Shown in pieces: positions 8,562 to 17,286 of a stretch of 64,000 nucleotides of DNA. Location: NCBI RefSeq assembly GCF_006439395.2, contig NZ_CP083950.1:2232001-2296000 (forward strand), in the 5' to 3' direction. The translations under genes and the position numbers were made by a program. The notes beneath the pieces were generated by a model that saw only the letters and a list, made by a program, of their open reading frames with translations, ran no database searches and was not told the DNA's origin. The first letter of the stretch is position 1; every line of letters starts with the position of its first letter. The stretch comes from Mesorhizobium sp. B4-1-4 (GTDB taxonomy: Bacteria > Pseudomonadota > Alphaproteobacteria > Rhizobiales > Rhizobiaceae).

Positions 8562-9599
8562 ATGAAAGCCAATCCGATGACGACCACCAACCCGATCGAC
8601 GCACTTCTGGCTGAAAAGGGCGTGCTCTTGGCCGATGGCGCCACGGGCACCAATTTGTTCGCCATGGGACTGGAGGCCGGCGAGGCGCCGGAACTGCTGA
8701 ACGAGACGGCGCCCGACACCATTACCAGCCTGCACCAGAATTTCGTCGATGCCGGCGCCGACATCATCCTCACCAATTCCTTTGGCGGCACCCGCCACCG
8801 GCTGAAGCTGCACCACGCGCAGGACCGCGTGCATGCGCTGAACAAGCGCGCCGCCGAAATCGCCCGCGCTGTCGCCGACCAGGCCGACCGCAAGGTGATC
8901 GTTGCGGGCTCCGTCGGCCCGACGGGTGAACTGCTGGTGCCGCTTGGCGCCATGACCTATGACGAGGCGGTCGATGCCTTCGCCGAGCAGATCGAAGGTC
9001 TCAAGGAAGGTGGCGCCGAAGTCGCCTGGATCGAGACCATGTCGGCGCCCGACGAGATTCGCGCCGCGGCGCAAGCCGCCATCCGCGTCGGTCTGCCCTA
9101 CACCTATACCGGCTCCTTCGACACTGCCGGGCGCACCATGATGGGCCTGCTGCCGAAAGACATACACGGCGTCGTCGATGGCCTTTCCGAGGCCCCGCTC
9201 GGCGTCGGCGCCAATTGCGGCGTCGGCGCCTCCGATATCCTAGCGTCGCTGCTTGACATGACCGATGCGAAGCCGGAGGCGACCGTCATCGTCAAGGGCA
9301 ATTGCGGCATTCCCGAATTCCGCGGCACCGAAATCCACTATTCCGGCACGCCCGAACTGATGGCCGACTATGTGCGCCTCGCCGTCGACGCCGGGGCAAA
9401 GATTGTCGGTGGCTGCTGCGGCACCTCGTTCCAGCATCTTGCCGCCATGCGCAAGGCGCTCGATGCCCATACCAAGGCGGATCGCCCGACGGTTGAGAAG
9501 ATCGTCGAGCGTATCGGCCCGATGCGCAACAAGGTGGCGACGGAGAACACCGCCGAGACCAGCGAAGCCCGCCGCGAGCGGCGTCGCAGCCGGACCTGA
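8562..9599 (+). CDS. bmt: Homocysteine S-methyltransferase (Bmt / MetH homocysteine-domain type)
   Basis: 345 residues, a stand-alone homocysteine-binding barrel. It transfers a methyl group to homocysteine to make methionine. The zinc ligands are visible: Cys219 in GANCG and Cys285-Cys286 in GGCCG; DGATGTN and NSFGGTRHRL are family motifs. It closely resembles, from memory, the Sinorhizobium meliloti Bmt protein (betaine-homocysteine methyltransferase). The same family also serves as the homocysteine module of a split MetH in roseobacters; the corrinoid and pterin modules lie at 16520 and 23545. Starts at 8562 or 8577 (MTTTNP) are possible. An operator palindrome overlaps the promoter. The C-terminal tail is basic. 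Confidence 0.9.
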   Translation: MKANPMTTTNPIDALLAEKGVLLADGATGTNLFAMGLEAGEAPELLNETAPDTITSLHQNFVDAGADIILTNSFGGTRHRLKLHHAQDRVHALNKRAAEIARAVADQADRKVIVAGSVGPTGELLVPLGAMTYDEAVDAFAEQIEGLKEGGAEVAWIETMSAPDEIRAAAQAAIRVGLPYTYTGSFDTAGRTMMGLLPKDIHGVVDGLSEAPLGVGANCGVGASDILASLLDMTDAKPEATVIVKGNCGIPEFRGTEIHYSGTPELMADYVRLAVDAGAKIVGGCCGTSFQHLAAMRKALDAHTKADRPTVEKIVERIGPMRNKVATENTAETSEARRERRRSRT

Positions 9600-9610
9600 T
9601 ATCTCTCGGT

Positions 9611-9907
9611 TTATTCGCTGTAGTCGGCGTAGCTTGACTGCGCCGACTTGAAGTCGACGACACTATCGCCGCGCATCGTCATCAGCGCACCCGACGTGGC
9701 GGGGTCCGTGATCTGTTCCAGCATGGCGCGAAAACGATCATTGGTCAGTGCCGACATGGCGGTGTGGCGCGCCTGCGCGACATCATCGCTGATGCGTCTG
9801 GATTCGGCCGACGGGGTTGATGAAACCGCCAAAGCGTCCCGTGCCGGTGGTATCGAACTGACGAACGTTCTGATCTGCAATTCCGGCTCCCTCAAGCCCG
9901 TGGACAT
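9611..9907 (-). CDS. Hypothetical protein, about 98 residues
   Basis: From an ATG at 9907 the frame gives a soluble, charged 98-residue protein ending MRGDSVVDFKSAQSSYADYSE. No domain is recognised. It follows the VWA gene on the same strand, beyond the terminator at 9984-10019, so it would need its own promoter. The case rests on the open frame and protein-like composition only; the true start is uncertain. Confidence 0.45.
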   Translation of the reverse strand: MSTGLREPELQIRTFVSSIPPARDALAVSSTPSAESRRISDDVAQARHTAMSALTNDRFRAMLEQITDPATSGALMTMRGDSVVDFKSAQSSYADYSE

Positions 9908-9983
9908 GACGGGTTTAGCAAGCAGGGGGTTGCGATCCGGTACCGGAAATGCCGCGCAATTTAACGAACTGGACCATTCCGCG

Positions 9984-10019
9984 AAAAAAGGCCGGCAAGG
10001 GAATATCCCCTCGCCGGCC
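9984..10019 (-). terminator. Rho-independent terminator after the VWA gene
   Basis: Read on the minus strand, a GC stem with arms GGCCGGC and GCCGGCC, extended by AGGGGA/TCCCTT-type pairing, is followed by a TTTTTT run (complement of 9984-9989). It lies about 70 bp past the stop of the VWA gene. Confidence 0.75.
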
Positions 10020-10091
10020 TGCCTTACCCGCTCGCGGGCCGGTTTCCGCTGTCGGAACGACCCCATCATCTGAAAACCGGCCGTATTGCCA

Positions 10092-12212
10092 CTACCGGTT
10101 ACCGCCCAGCGCCGAGGCAAGGCGCACAAGCGAGAGGAACTCGGACCTGTACCCAAACGGGTCGGGCCCCCGGGCGGCAGTGGCGATCTCCATGATCTTG
10201 TCGTAACCGAACTTCGCGGTCGCATCCTCGTCGCGCAACTTCTGGCCGAAGGCCGCGACCGCGACCGAGAAGCGCTGGTCGGTGCCCGCCTGGTCGAACG
10301 ACGACACCTCGTTGGCCGAGGTCACCGGCGTGGTGATCAGCTTCGAGACGTCCTCGTTCGGCAGCTTGTAGCGGATCTTGACGAAGGCATATTCGTCCGC
10401 GTTGGCGACACCGCCATTGTTGACCGTGGCCTGACCGTAACGCAGCGGATCGATCTGCTCGCCACCGCTGCCCTTGGGCGTGATCTCATAGATCGCGGTG
10501 ACCGAATGGCCCGAGCCGATATCGCCGGCATCGACGTGGTCGTTGTTGAAATCCTCACGGTTGAGCGCCCGGGTCTCGTAGCCGATCAGGCGGTATTCCG
10601 AGACCGTGCTCGGATTGAACTCGACCTGGATCTTCACGTCCTTGGCGATAGGGAACAGCGTCGAGGAGGCATCCTCGACCAACACTTTTTCCGCCTCGGC
10701 CAGTGTGTCGATATAGGCGGCGGTGCCGTTGCCGTTCTGCGCGATGGTCTGCATCATCCGGTCGTTCAGATTGTCGTGGCCGAAGCCGAACACCGACAGG
10801 AAGACGCCGCTCTTGCGTTCCTGTTCGATCAGGCGCTTCAGGTCGTCGTCGTCGCTCTGGCCAACATTGAAGTCGCCATCGGTGGCCAGCATCACCCGGT
10901 TGACGCCGTCCTTGACGAAGGATTTTTGCGCCAGCCTGTAGGCCTCCTTGATGCCCGCCTCGCCAGCCGTGCTACCACCGGGCGTCAGCTTGTCGATAGC
11001 ATTGAGGATCTTGTCCTTTTCGGATGCCTTGGTCGGCTCGAGGACGGTGCCCGCATCACCGGCATAGGTGACGATCGATACGGTGTCGTCCGGCTTGAGC
11101 TTGTTGACCAGCAGCCGGAAGGCCGACTGCAGAAGCGGCAATTTGTCGGGTTCATCCATCGAGCCCGAGACGTCGATCAGGAACACCAGATTGGCCTTCG
11201 GTTGTTCGGTTGGCTTGATGTCGAACCCCTTGATGGCGACATGCATCAGCTTGGTGTGCGCGTTCCACGGCGTCGGCATGACGCTGACGGTCGAATTGAA
11301 CGGTGTAGACGCCGAGTCAGGACCCTTCCAGTCATAGGGGAAGTAGTTGATCATCTCCTCGACACGGACCGTGTCGGCCCGCGGCAAGGCCCCTTCCTTC
11401 AGCGAACGGCGCACGAAGGAATAGGAGGCGGTGTCGACGTCGATCGAGAAGGTCGAGACCGGATCCTCCGCCGCGGCGTGAATGGGGTTGGTCTTGAAGT
11501 CCTCGATGCGATTGCGGTTTTCCCCTTGCGGCGCAATCTGATCGGCCGGCGCCATGGCCGGCTGCTGCACCATCAGTTTGGACTCGCCAGCCTGCATGCG
11601 GGCAACCCGCGAGGCGCTGGGCGCGCCAGCGGTATTGTTCAACGGAAGCGGTGCCGGCGCGGGCTCTGCCAGAACGCCACGCTCCTGAGCGCTCTGCTGT
11701 GCCGATCCGGCAGCGGTGGATTCGGGCTTCGGCGGTGGGGGCGGCGCCACAAGCGCATCGGCGGCATCGCGGCTTTCGACATCCGCGCCGGCTTTCTTGT
11801 CCGTCGTCGGCGCCGTGGCCGCGAGCGGCTCGTTGATCGGCTGATCTCTCGGCGCCTGCTTGGCCAGCGGCTTCACTGACGCCGGCTTGTCGGCAAGCGT
11901 CTCGGTGATTTTCTGGTCGCCGCCAAACGGCGACGGCTCCCTCAGCAGATGGAAGGCGGCATATCCGGCGATCGGCAGGGCGACGAGCCCGGCAAGAGCC
12001 GGCGTGGCGATGAGTTTCTTTTGCATGATTTCGCTCCAGAGCTTTTGTGCTCGCTCTGTGAGACGAAGCCCTGCAGCCGATCCTTGGGTGACGGAAATAT
12101 TTTCCTGATCATAGGCGCGCATGGCGGCCTCGAAGGCGCGTGCCTTCGCGCTCTCGCCCGGCGCCGGTACTGCTGTGTCGCGCAGCTTTCTGAGTTCGTT
12201 GTCGTCGACCAT
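10092..12212 (-). CDS. VWA-domain protein with N-terminal cytosolic tail and one membrane segment
   Basis: About 706 residues from the ATG at 12212, which has a GGGGAAG ribosome site; a GTG at 12218 would overlap the sigma-factor stop. The N-terminal ~65 residues are soluble. One membrane segment follows (LIATPALAGLVALPIAGYAAF), then a proline-rich linker, a YfbK-type region (FSIDVDTASYSFVRRSL) and a von Willebrand A domain with an intact MIDAS (DVSGSMD) and ATDGDFNVG. The C-terminal part matches the domain usually found after VWA in YfbK-like proteins. It is encoded directly after an ECF-type sigma factor, so the cytosolic tail may be an anti-sigma element and the VWA region an extracytoplasmic sensor; that role is inferred. 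Confidence 0.9.
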   Translation of the reverse strand: MVDDNELRKLRDTAVPAPGESAKARAFEAAMRAYDQENISVTQGSAAGLRLTERAQKLWSEIMQKKLIATPALAGLVALPIAGYAAFHLLREPSPFGGDQKITETLADKPASVKPLAKQAPRDQPINEPLAATAPTTDKKAGADVESRDAADALVAPPPPPKPESTAAGSAQQSAQERGVLAEPAPAPLPLNNTAGAPSASRVARMQAGESKLMVQQPAMAPADQIAPQGENRNRIEDFKTNPIHAAAEDPVSTFSIDVDTASYSFVRRSLKEGALPRADTVRVEEMINYFPYDWKGPDSASTPFNSTVSVMPTPWNAHTKLMHVAIKGFDIKPTEQPKANLVFLIDVSGSMDEPDKLPLLQSAFRLLVNKLKPDDTVSIVTYAGDAGTVLEPTKASEKDKILNAIDKLTPGGSTAGEAGIKEAYRLAQKSFVKDGVNRVMLATDGDFNVGQSDDDDLKRLIEQERKSGVFLSVFGFGHDNLNDRMMQTIAQNGNGTAAYIDTLAEAEKVLVEDASSTLFPIAKDVKIQVEFNPSTVSEYRLIGYETRALNREDFNNDHVDAGDIGSGHSVTAIYEITPKGSGGEQIDPLRYGQATVNNGGVANADEYAFVKIRYKLPNEDVSKLITTPVTSANEVSSFDQAGTDQRFSVAVAAFGQKLRDEDATAKFGYDKIMEIATAARGPDPFGYRSEFLSLVRLASALGGNR

Positions 12213-12214
12213 GG

Positions 12215-12778
12215 TCACACTTCCCCGGCCGAGCGCATCAGCGTTTTCAGCCGTTTCTTCGCTTCATGGATGTGCCAGGAAACCGTCGTCTCCGAGATCG
12301 CCATCGCCTCGGCGGCGGCCGCGTGGCTCAAGCCCTCGCCATAGACAAGCAGCACGGCATCGCGCTGCTTGTCCGGAAGCCGCCGCACCGCCACCCACAG
12401 GGCCTCGGACGGGTCTTCCGGTTCGGCCGAGGCCTCGCCGGAAATCAGCGCATGAACACCGTAGGCTTCGGTCTTCACCGTTTCGCGCGCGGTCTTGCGT
12501 ATCATGTCACGCGCCGCGTTCATCGTCATGGCGTAGAGCCAGGTGGTGAAGGCCCCGCCGCCGCGATAGTCGCGGATCGCCCGGCCTAGCCGGGCACAGA
12601 CTTCCTGGGCGATATCCTCGGCATCGGCCTTCCTGCCGCACCAGCGGTAGGCGGCGCGATAGACGAAGTCGTAGTGACGCTCCAGCAGTTTGCCGAAGGC
12701 CCCCCGGTCTCCGCCCTTCGCCCGCTCGATCAGTTCGGCGTCGGAGGCTTCGCTCTCATCCAGCATCATCGCCATCAT
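12215..12778 (-). CDS. RNA polymerase ECF-type sigma factor
   Basis: 187 residues. Region 2 is seen around residues 25-90 (DFVYRAAYRWCGRKADAEDIAQEV, FTTWLYAMTMNAARDMIRK). Region 4 is at about 125-180 (RRLPDKQRDAVLLVYGEGLSHAAAAEAMAISETTVSWHIHEAKKRL). It is the first gene of a two-gene unit with the VWA protein, whose start touches its stop. Several ATG codons open the gene (MMAMM), so the start could be slightly downstream of 12778. Confidence 0.93.
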   Translation of the reverse strand: MMAMMLDESEASDAELIERAKGGDRGAFGKLLERHYDFVYRAAYRWCGRKADAEDIAQEVCARLGRAIRDYRGGGAFTTWLYAMTMNAARDMIRKTARETVKTEAYGVHALISGEASAEPEDPSEALWVAVRRLPDKQRDAVLLVYGEGLSHAAAAEAMAISETTVSWHIHEAKKRLKTLMRSAGEV

Positions 12779-12844
12779 TTGCCTGTTGGACGAAGGCTAA
12801 TGGCTAATCCTTGGGATGATGGAAAGATTTTTGTGAGGTCGTTC

Positions 12845-12893
12845 TTCCTTCTTCCCGTTCACGGGGAGAAGGTGCCCGAAGGCCGGATGAAGA
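12845..12893. repeat. Short palindromic repeat of the CCCCGTT/AACGGGG..GGAGAAGGTG family
   Basis: The stretch TTCCCGTTCACGGGGAGAAGG followed by CCCGAAGGCCGGATGA is a single half of the repeat found as complete inverted pairs at 57340-57477 and 61575-61705. It lies in the gap between the sigma-factor gene and the dienelactone hydrolase gene. Confidence 0.6.
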
Positions 12894-12933
12894 GCGGCGC
12901 GAACTCTCGAGTGCTCTCCTCGCCAGTAGAACT

Positions 12934-13671
12934 CTAACTCAGCGTCTCCGCAAACAGCGCCGTCAACCGCCTCCAATGCCGCTCGGCGCCAGCTTCGTCA
13001 TAAACGCTATGGTCCGGCACGCACCAGCCATGCGCCATGCCGACATAGTTCTCGATCGTGTGGTCGACTTCGGCAGTCCGCAGTGCCTCCTCCAGCCGCG
13101 TCGACTGTTCGGGCGGAAAACTCCGGTCGACACCCGCCATGCCGACATAGACACGCGCCTTGAAGGCGGCCGCCTTGCGGTGCGGGCTGTCGGCGGCATC
13201 GCTGGCCAGATTGCCGCCGTGGAAGCTGGCGGCGGCCTTGATGCGGTCCGGATAGGCCGCGGCCGCGTTAAGCGCCCGCGCACCGCCCATGCAATAGCCG
13301 ACGGTGCCGAGCGGGCCGGTGGCACCTTCGGCGGCAAGAGCGTCCAGAAACGCGGCGCTGTCGCTGATGGTCATCTCCTGCGTCGTGCCGGTGACCAGCG
13401 CCATCAGCGCTGCCTTGGTCTTCTCGTCAGCGAAGGCGGTCTTGGCGTCGAACGGACCATAGGGCGCGTTGCGATAAAAAAGGTCGGGAACCAGCACCGC
13501 ATAGCCCTCGTCCGCCAGCCGCTCGGCCATATCGTCGAGCGCCGGTCGCGGACCGAAAGCGTCCTGATAGAGAATGATCCCGGCCTTGGTCGGTGAAGCG
13601 GCGGACGAGCGGAACAGCCCTGCTCTTGCGACACCATCGCCGGTCTTTATCTCGATATTGCGTTTCGCCAT
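12934..13671 (-). CDS. Dienelactone hydrolase family protein
   Basis: 245 residues from the ATG at 13671. It is an alpha/beta hydrolase with a cysteine nucleophile in GYCMGG, a candidate acid in GMAGVDRSFPP and a histidine in GMAHGWCVPD, the Cys-Asp-His triad of dienelactone hydrolases. Dienelactone hydrolases open the lactone ring in chlorocatechol degradation, but most members of the wider family have unknown substrates. No aromatic-degradation genes are nearby, so the substrate is left open. Confidence 0.92.
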   Translation of the reverse strand: MAKRNIEIKTGDGVARAGLFRSSAASPTKAGIILYQDAFGPRPALDDMAERLADEGYAVLVPDLFYRNAPYGPFDAKTAFADEKTKAALMALVTGTTQEMTISDSAAFLDALAAEGATGPLGTVGYCMGGARALNAAAAYPDRIKAAASFHGGNLASDAADSPHRKAAAFKARVYVGMAGVDRSFPPEQSTRLEEALRTAEVDHTIENYVGMAHGWCVPDHSVYDEAGAERHWRRLTALFAETLS

Positions 13672-13863
13672 GGCCGGGTCCCTTCTGATCGTGGCACATA
13701 CATATCGGCGCCGGTTGGAAGGGCAAGGCCAGGCTGACGGGCGGCGTTCACAAAAGCGTATCGACCGGCCACGACGCATATTCCCCGCAAAGGAGCCACG
13801 GGGGTGTATGTGGCAAGTTCTTTTCGTGCATTCGCCGGCATCTTTGCCGCCGGCGGCGTGCCG

Positions 13864-14532
13864 CTAGCGCATGAAGCTCGCCATATGAAAGGCCTGGACC
13901 TCCGGCGGATAGCGGTAGGACGTGCCATGAGGACAGGCATTTCGGTCAAGGCAACCGCCGCTCCGGCAGGGCTCCCCATCTGCTCCCCGCACATGCGCCA
14001 GGCAGGTTTGGTAGGCGAACCCCTCGATCGAATAGGCGCCGACCGGACAGGATTTCAGGCAGGGTTTGTCGACACAGGCGTCGCAAAGATGGATCGCCGC
14101 GGCCTGCTCCGGAAGCGCGATCTCGTCCTCGAACAGCAACGCGCCGCGATAGGCATGCCAAAGCCCGTATCGTGGATGCATGAGAATACCGAGCGGCGAC
14201 CGTTTTAGCCCCTCTGCCCGCATCGCCCATTGCTGGAATGGCAGATAGGGACGGTCGGAGGGCGAGACGGCGCGGGCACCAAACTTCTCCGCGACCGCGC
14301 CGATCACGTCGCGTGACCACGCATCGAGAGGATTGGCGATGACCTGCGTCTGCCTTTCCCGCCAGCGCAGGAAATGCGGCCAGGGTGCCGCGCCCGCCTG
14401 CCCTACGAGCAGGACGGACCTTGCGCCAGCGCCCGAGGCGCTAGGAGGAACATCCTCATCATCGGGAAAGACAAAGCCGCCGCGCAGGATGAGCCCGTGG
14501 GCGCCAAGCGCGGCCGCGATCTCCTCGATCAT
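13864..14532 (-). CDS. 4Fe-4S ferredoxin-type domain protein
   Basis: About 222 residues from the ATG at 14532. The C-terminal third contains a cluster motif CDACVDKPCLKSCPVGAY (C-x2-C-x4-C-x3-C) and further cysteines in the segment CLAHVRGADGEPC..GGCLDRNACPHG. The N-terminal part (residues 1-130) has an alpha/beta look with RSVLLVGQAGAAPWPHF, recalling the QueG/reductive-dehalogenase-like fold, but without a clear cobalamin motif. It starts 106 bp downstream of the mttB-like gene on the same strand, so it may supply electrons to corrinoid reactivation. That link is inference. Confidence 0.82.
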   Translation of the reverse strand: MIEEIAAALGAHGLILRGGFVFPDDEDVPPSASGAGARSVLLVGQAGAAPWPHFLRWRERQTQVIANPLDAWSRDVIGAVAEKFGARAVSPSDRPYLPFQQWAMRAEGLKRSPLGILMHPRYGLWHAYRGALLFEDEIALPEQAAAIHLCDACVDKPCLKSCPVGAYSIEGFAYQTCLAHVRGADGEPCRSGGCLDRNACPHGTSYRYPPEVQAFHMASFMR

Positions 14533-14638
14533 GCCGCGCACAGACTCATCCCTTCTTGTCCGGATCGGAAAAAGCGCTCCGCCAGACTTCCTTGTGGATG
14601 ATGTTGGCGACTTTAGCCCCGCCTGACTCGGGCTCCTT

Positions 14639-16213
14639 TCAAGTGAAGGCGTCGGGCATCGACCCCTTCTTCCTGGCGATGAAGTCCTTCAGCGCTTCGT
14701 CGATGCTCGGGTCGAGTTGCGGCGCCTCGTAGCTTTCCAGCCAACGGCGGGCGAGATCGTTGGCACGCTGCGGTGCGGTCTTCTCGCCCTCGGCCAGCCA
14801 CTGCTCATAGGAATTGTTGTCGGCGATGTTGGACCGGTAGAACGCCGTCTGGAAATTGGCCTGGGTGTGGTCGCAACCGAGATAATGGCTGCCCGGGCCG
14901 ACCTGGCGGATGGCGTCCATGGCCTGGCCGTTTTCGGACAGATCGACGCCTTCGCAGAATTTCTGCTGCATGCCGAGCTGGTCGATGTCCATCATGAATT
15001 TTTCGTAGCAGGAGGCCAGCCCGCCCTCGAGCCAGCCGGCCGAATGCAGGACGAAGTTGGTACCGGCAAGGATGGTCGAGTTCAGCGTGTTGGCGCTTTC
15101 ATAGGCCGCCTGTGCATCCGGGACTTTCGAGGCGCACAGCGAGCCGCCGGTGCGGAACGGCAGGCCGAGCCGGCGGGCGAGTTGCGCCGCGCCGTAAGAC
15201 ACCAATGACGGCTCCGGCGTGCCGAAGGTCGGCGCGCCCGATTGCATCGAGATCGACGAGGCGAAGGTGCCGAACAGCACCGGCGCGCCCGGCCGGATCA
15301 GCTGCGTGAACGAGGCGCCCGCCAGCACCTCGGCCAGGACCTGCGTCAGCGTGCCAGCGACCGTCACCGGGCTCATTGCGCCGGCCAGGATGAACGGCGT
15401 GACGATGCAGGCCTGGTTGTGGCGCGAATAGACCTTCAGCGCGCCCAGCATGGTCTCGTCGAACACCATCGGCGAGTTGGCGTTGATCAGGCTGGTCAGC
15501 ACCGTGTTGTTCTCGACGAAGTCGTCACCGAAGACGAGCTTGGCCATCGCCACCGTGTCCTCGGCGCGCTCCGGCGCGGTCACCGAGCCCATGAACGGCT
15601 TGTCGGAATATTTGATATGCGCGTAGACCATGTCGAGATGGCGCTTGTTGACCGGCACGTCGACCGGCTCGCACACCGTGCCGCCCGAATGGTGGATCGA
15701 CGGCGCCATATAGGCGAGCTTTACGAAATTCTGGAAATCCTCGATCGTGGCATAACGCCTGACGCCATCGAGGTCGCGCACGAAGGGCGGGCCATAGACC
15801 GGTGCGAACACCGTGGCATTGCCGCCGATCTGCACCGAGCGCTCGGCATTGCGGGCATGCTGGGTATAAATGGATGGCGCGGTCTTCAGCAGCGAGCGGC
15901 AGAGACCTTTCGGGAAATGGACGCGCTCGCCCTTGACGTCGGCGCCGGCCTCTTTCCAGAGCTGCAGCGCCTCGGCGTCGTCGCGGAAGATGATGCCAAT
16001 TTCCTCGAGCACCGTATCGGTGTTCTTCTCGATCAGGGCCAGCCCTTCCTCGTTGAGCACCTCATAGACGTTGATCTTGCGCTTGATGTAGGTGAGCTGC
16101 GTGCCTGGCCCGCCGCCGGAGCGCGCCGCGCGCCTGGCCGCTGCTCCGCCGCTGGCACCGCGCCCACGCCGCGCGTTTGACGCTTCCTGGTCGACTGCCG
16201 CGTGTTCGCTCAT
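14639..16213 (-). CDS. MttB-family (trimethylamine methyltransferase-like) protein, complete
   Basis: 524 residues. The protein is a TIM-barrel methyltransferase of the MttB superfamily, which moves a methyl group from a methylated amine to a corrinoid protein. The first ~35 residues are low-complexity Arg/Gly/Ala, followed by the core (FAPVYGPPFVRDLDG, HHSGGTVCEPVDVPV, VTPFILAGAMSPVTVAG, HSAGWLEGGLASCYEK, GPGSHYLGCDHT). No amber codon interrupts it, so it is not a pyrrolysine enzyme; relatives act on quaternary amines such as glycine betaine. It is divergent from the corrinoid-protein gene at 16520, its probable partner, across a 306-bp region. Substrate unassigned. Confidence 0.93.
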   Translation of the reverse strand: MSEHAAVDQEASNARRGRGASGGAAARRAARSGGGPGTQLTYIKRKINVYEVLNEEGLALIEKNTDTVLEEIGIIFRDDAEALQLWKEAGADVKGERVHFPKGLCRSLLKTAPSIYTQHARNAERSVQIGGNATVFAPVYGPPFVRDLDGVRRYATIEDFQNFVKLAYMAPSIHHSGGTVCEPVDVPVNKRHLDMVYAHIKYSDKPFMGSVTAPERAEDTVAMAKLVFGDDFVENNTVLTSLINANSPMVFDETMLGALKVYSRHNQACIVTPFILAGAMSPVTVAGTLTQVLAEVLAGASFTQLIRPGAPVLFGTFASSISMQSGAPTFGTPEPSLVSYGAAQLARRLGLPFRTGGSLCASKVPDAQAAYESANTLNSTILAGTNFVLHSAGWLEGGLASCYEKFMMDIDQLGMQQKFCEGVDLSENGQAMDAIRQVGPGSHYLGCDHTQANFQTAFYRSNIADNNSYEQWLAEGEKTAPQRANDLARRWLESYEAPQLDPSIDEALKDFIARKKGSMPDAFT

Positions 16214-16519
16214 GATCGCTCTTCCCTGAATATGGCCTGGCCTGAATATGACCTGGCCTGCCTATTGCTGGTCCATAACCGTTGGGGCCGCATGGCGCGG
16301 CTTTCGCCGGATCGTAGCCATGCACCCTATTCGAAACGGCCCGTCCGCGCCAACGCCTGTCGCAAAATCGACAAGAAAACCAATAGATTTTCCAGTCGCT
16401 TTCCTTTTGCGGGAAGTCGCAAATCAGCTATGGATACACACCCGTTGCGGGTTAGGTATGAACGCTAATATTTTGTGCCTTGCGACACAGTCGCGATGCC
16501 GTAGGGAGCTGGGTAAAAA
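16214..16519. promoter_or_regulatory. Divergent promoter region of mttB-like and corrinoid-protein genes
   Basis: This 306-bp gap has no gene. It holds repeated GTCGCAA/TTGCGAC elements: TGTCGCAAAA at 16358-16367, TTTGCG-N6-CGCAAA at 16406-16423 and TTGCGAC-ACA-GTCGCGA at 16480-16496. Similar elements lie upstream of the GlxA-type regulator (30471-30566) and of the FAD-GcvT gene at 38400. No cobalamin riboswitch motif was found here. Confidence 0.45.
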
Positions 16520-17218
16520 ATGTCCGACGACGAGATCATCCTTTCTGAACTTTCCGACGACGAGTTGGTGCAGCAGATGCACGACGACCTCTATGACGGG
16601 TTGAAGGAAGAGATCGAGGAAGGCACGCGCATCCTGCTCGAGCGCGGCTGGGCGCCTTATAAGGTGCTGACCGAAGCGCTTGTCGAAGGCATGCGCATCG
16701 TCGGCGAGGATTTTCGCGACGGCATCCTGTTCGTTCCCGAGGTGCTTTTGTCCGCCAATGCGATGAAGGCCGGCATGTTCATCCTGCGCCCGCTGCTCGC
16801 CGCCACCGGCGCCCCCAAGCAGGGCAAGATGGTGATCGGCACCGTCAAGGGCGACATCCACGACATCGGCAAGAACCTCGTCGGCATGATGATGGAAGGC
16901 GCCGGCTTCGACGTCATCGACCTCGGCATCAACAACGCGGTCGAGAAGTATCTGGATGCGATCGAGCAGCATCAGCCCGACATCATCGGCATGTCGGCGC
17001 TGCTCACCACCACCATGCCCTATATGAAGGTCGTCATCGACACCATGAAGGAAAAGGGCATCCGCGACGACTATGTCGTGCTGGTTGGCGGCGCGCCGCT
17101 CAACGAGGAGTTCGGCAAGGCTGTCGGCGCCGACGCTTATTGCCGCGATGCGGCGGTGGCGGTCGAGACCGCCAAGGACTACATGAAGCGCAAGCACAAC
17201 GTCCGCGCTTCAGCCTAG
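16520..17218 (+). CDS. Corrinoid (B12-binding) methyl-carrier protein, MtbC/MttC/MetH type
   Basis: 232 residues. It carries the methyl group on a protein-bound cobamide between a methyltransferase pair. The N-terminal helical cap is at about residues 5-95. The Rossmann B12 domain has the lower-ligand motif DIHDIGKN with His114, then MSALLTTT and VGGAPLN, the usual S-x-L and GG motifs. The start ATG follows GGGAGCTGGG. The gene is divergent from the mttB-like gene. Its last codons (HNVRASA, stop TAG) lie inside a 22-bp direct repeat: the original 3' end, with the same residues and a TGA stop, is still present at 19306-19330 beyond an integrated island. The coding sequence itself is therefore intact. 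Confidence 0.95.
   Translation: MSDDEIILSELSDDELVQQMHDDLYDGLKEEIEEGTRILLERGWAPYKVLTEALVEGMRIVGEDFRDGILFVPEVLLSANAMKAGMFILRPLLAATGAPKQGKMVIGTVKGDIHDIGKNLVGMMMEGAGFDVIDLGINNAVEKYLDAIEQHQPDIIGMSALLTTTMPYMKVVIDTMKEKGIRDDYVVLVGGAPLNEEFGKAVGADAYCRDAAVAVETAKDYMKRKHNVRASA
17195..17216 (+). repeat. att-like direct repeat, left copy (inside corrinoid-protein 3' end)
   Basis: CACAACGTCCGCGCTTC-A-GCCT matches 19306-19327 at 21 of 22 positions. In both copies the frame reads HNVRASA followed by a stop (TAG here, TGA in the right copy). Confidence 0.85.
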
Positions 17219-17286
17219 CAGATTTCCGATAAAATCAACGACTTAGGCCATAATAGCGTGTTTCACTGGTTGCCGGCCTGCGCATT

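Noticed and set aside
10086..11879. A 597-residue plus-strand frame opposite the VWA gene
   Set aside because: Shadow frame; the minus strand has an intact MIDAS and membrane segment.
14639..16213. Pyrrolysine-containing MttB
   Set aside because: No in-frame TAG codon; length and alignment are continuous, and no pyl genes are seen.
16214..16519. Cobalamin riboswitch before the corrinoid-protein gene
   Set aside because: No GCCACTG B12 box or the usual conserved core was found here or before other C1 genes.
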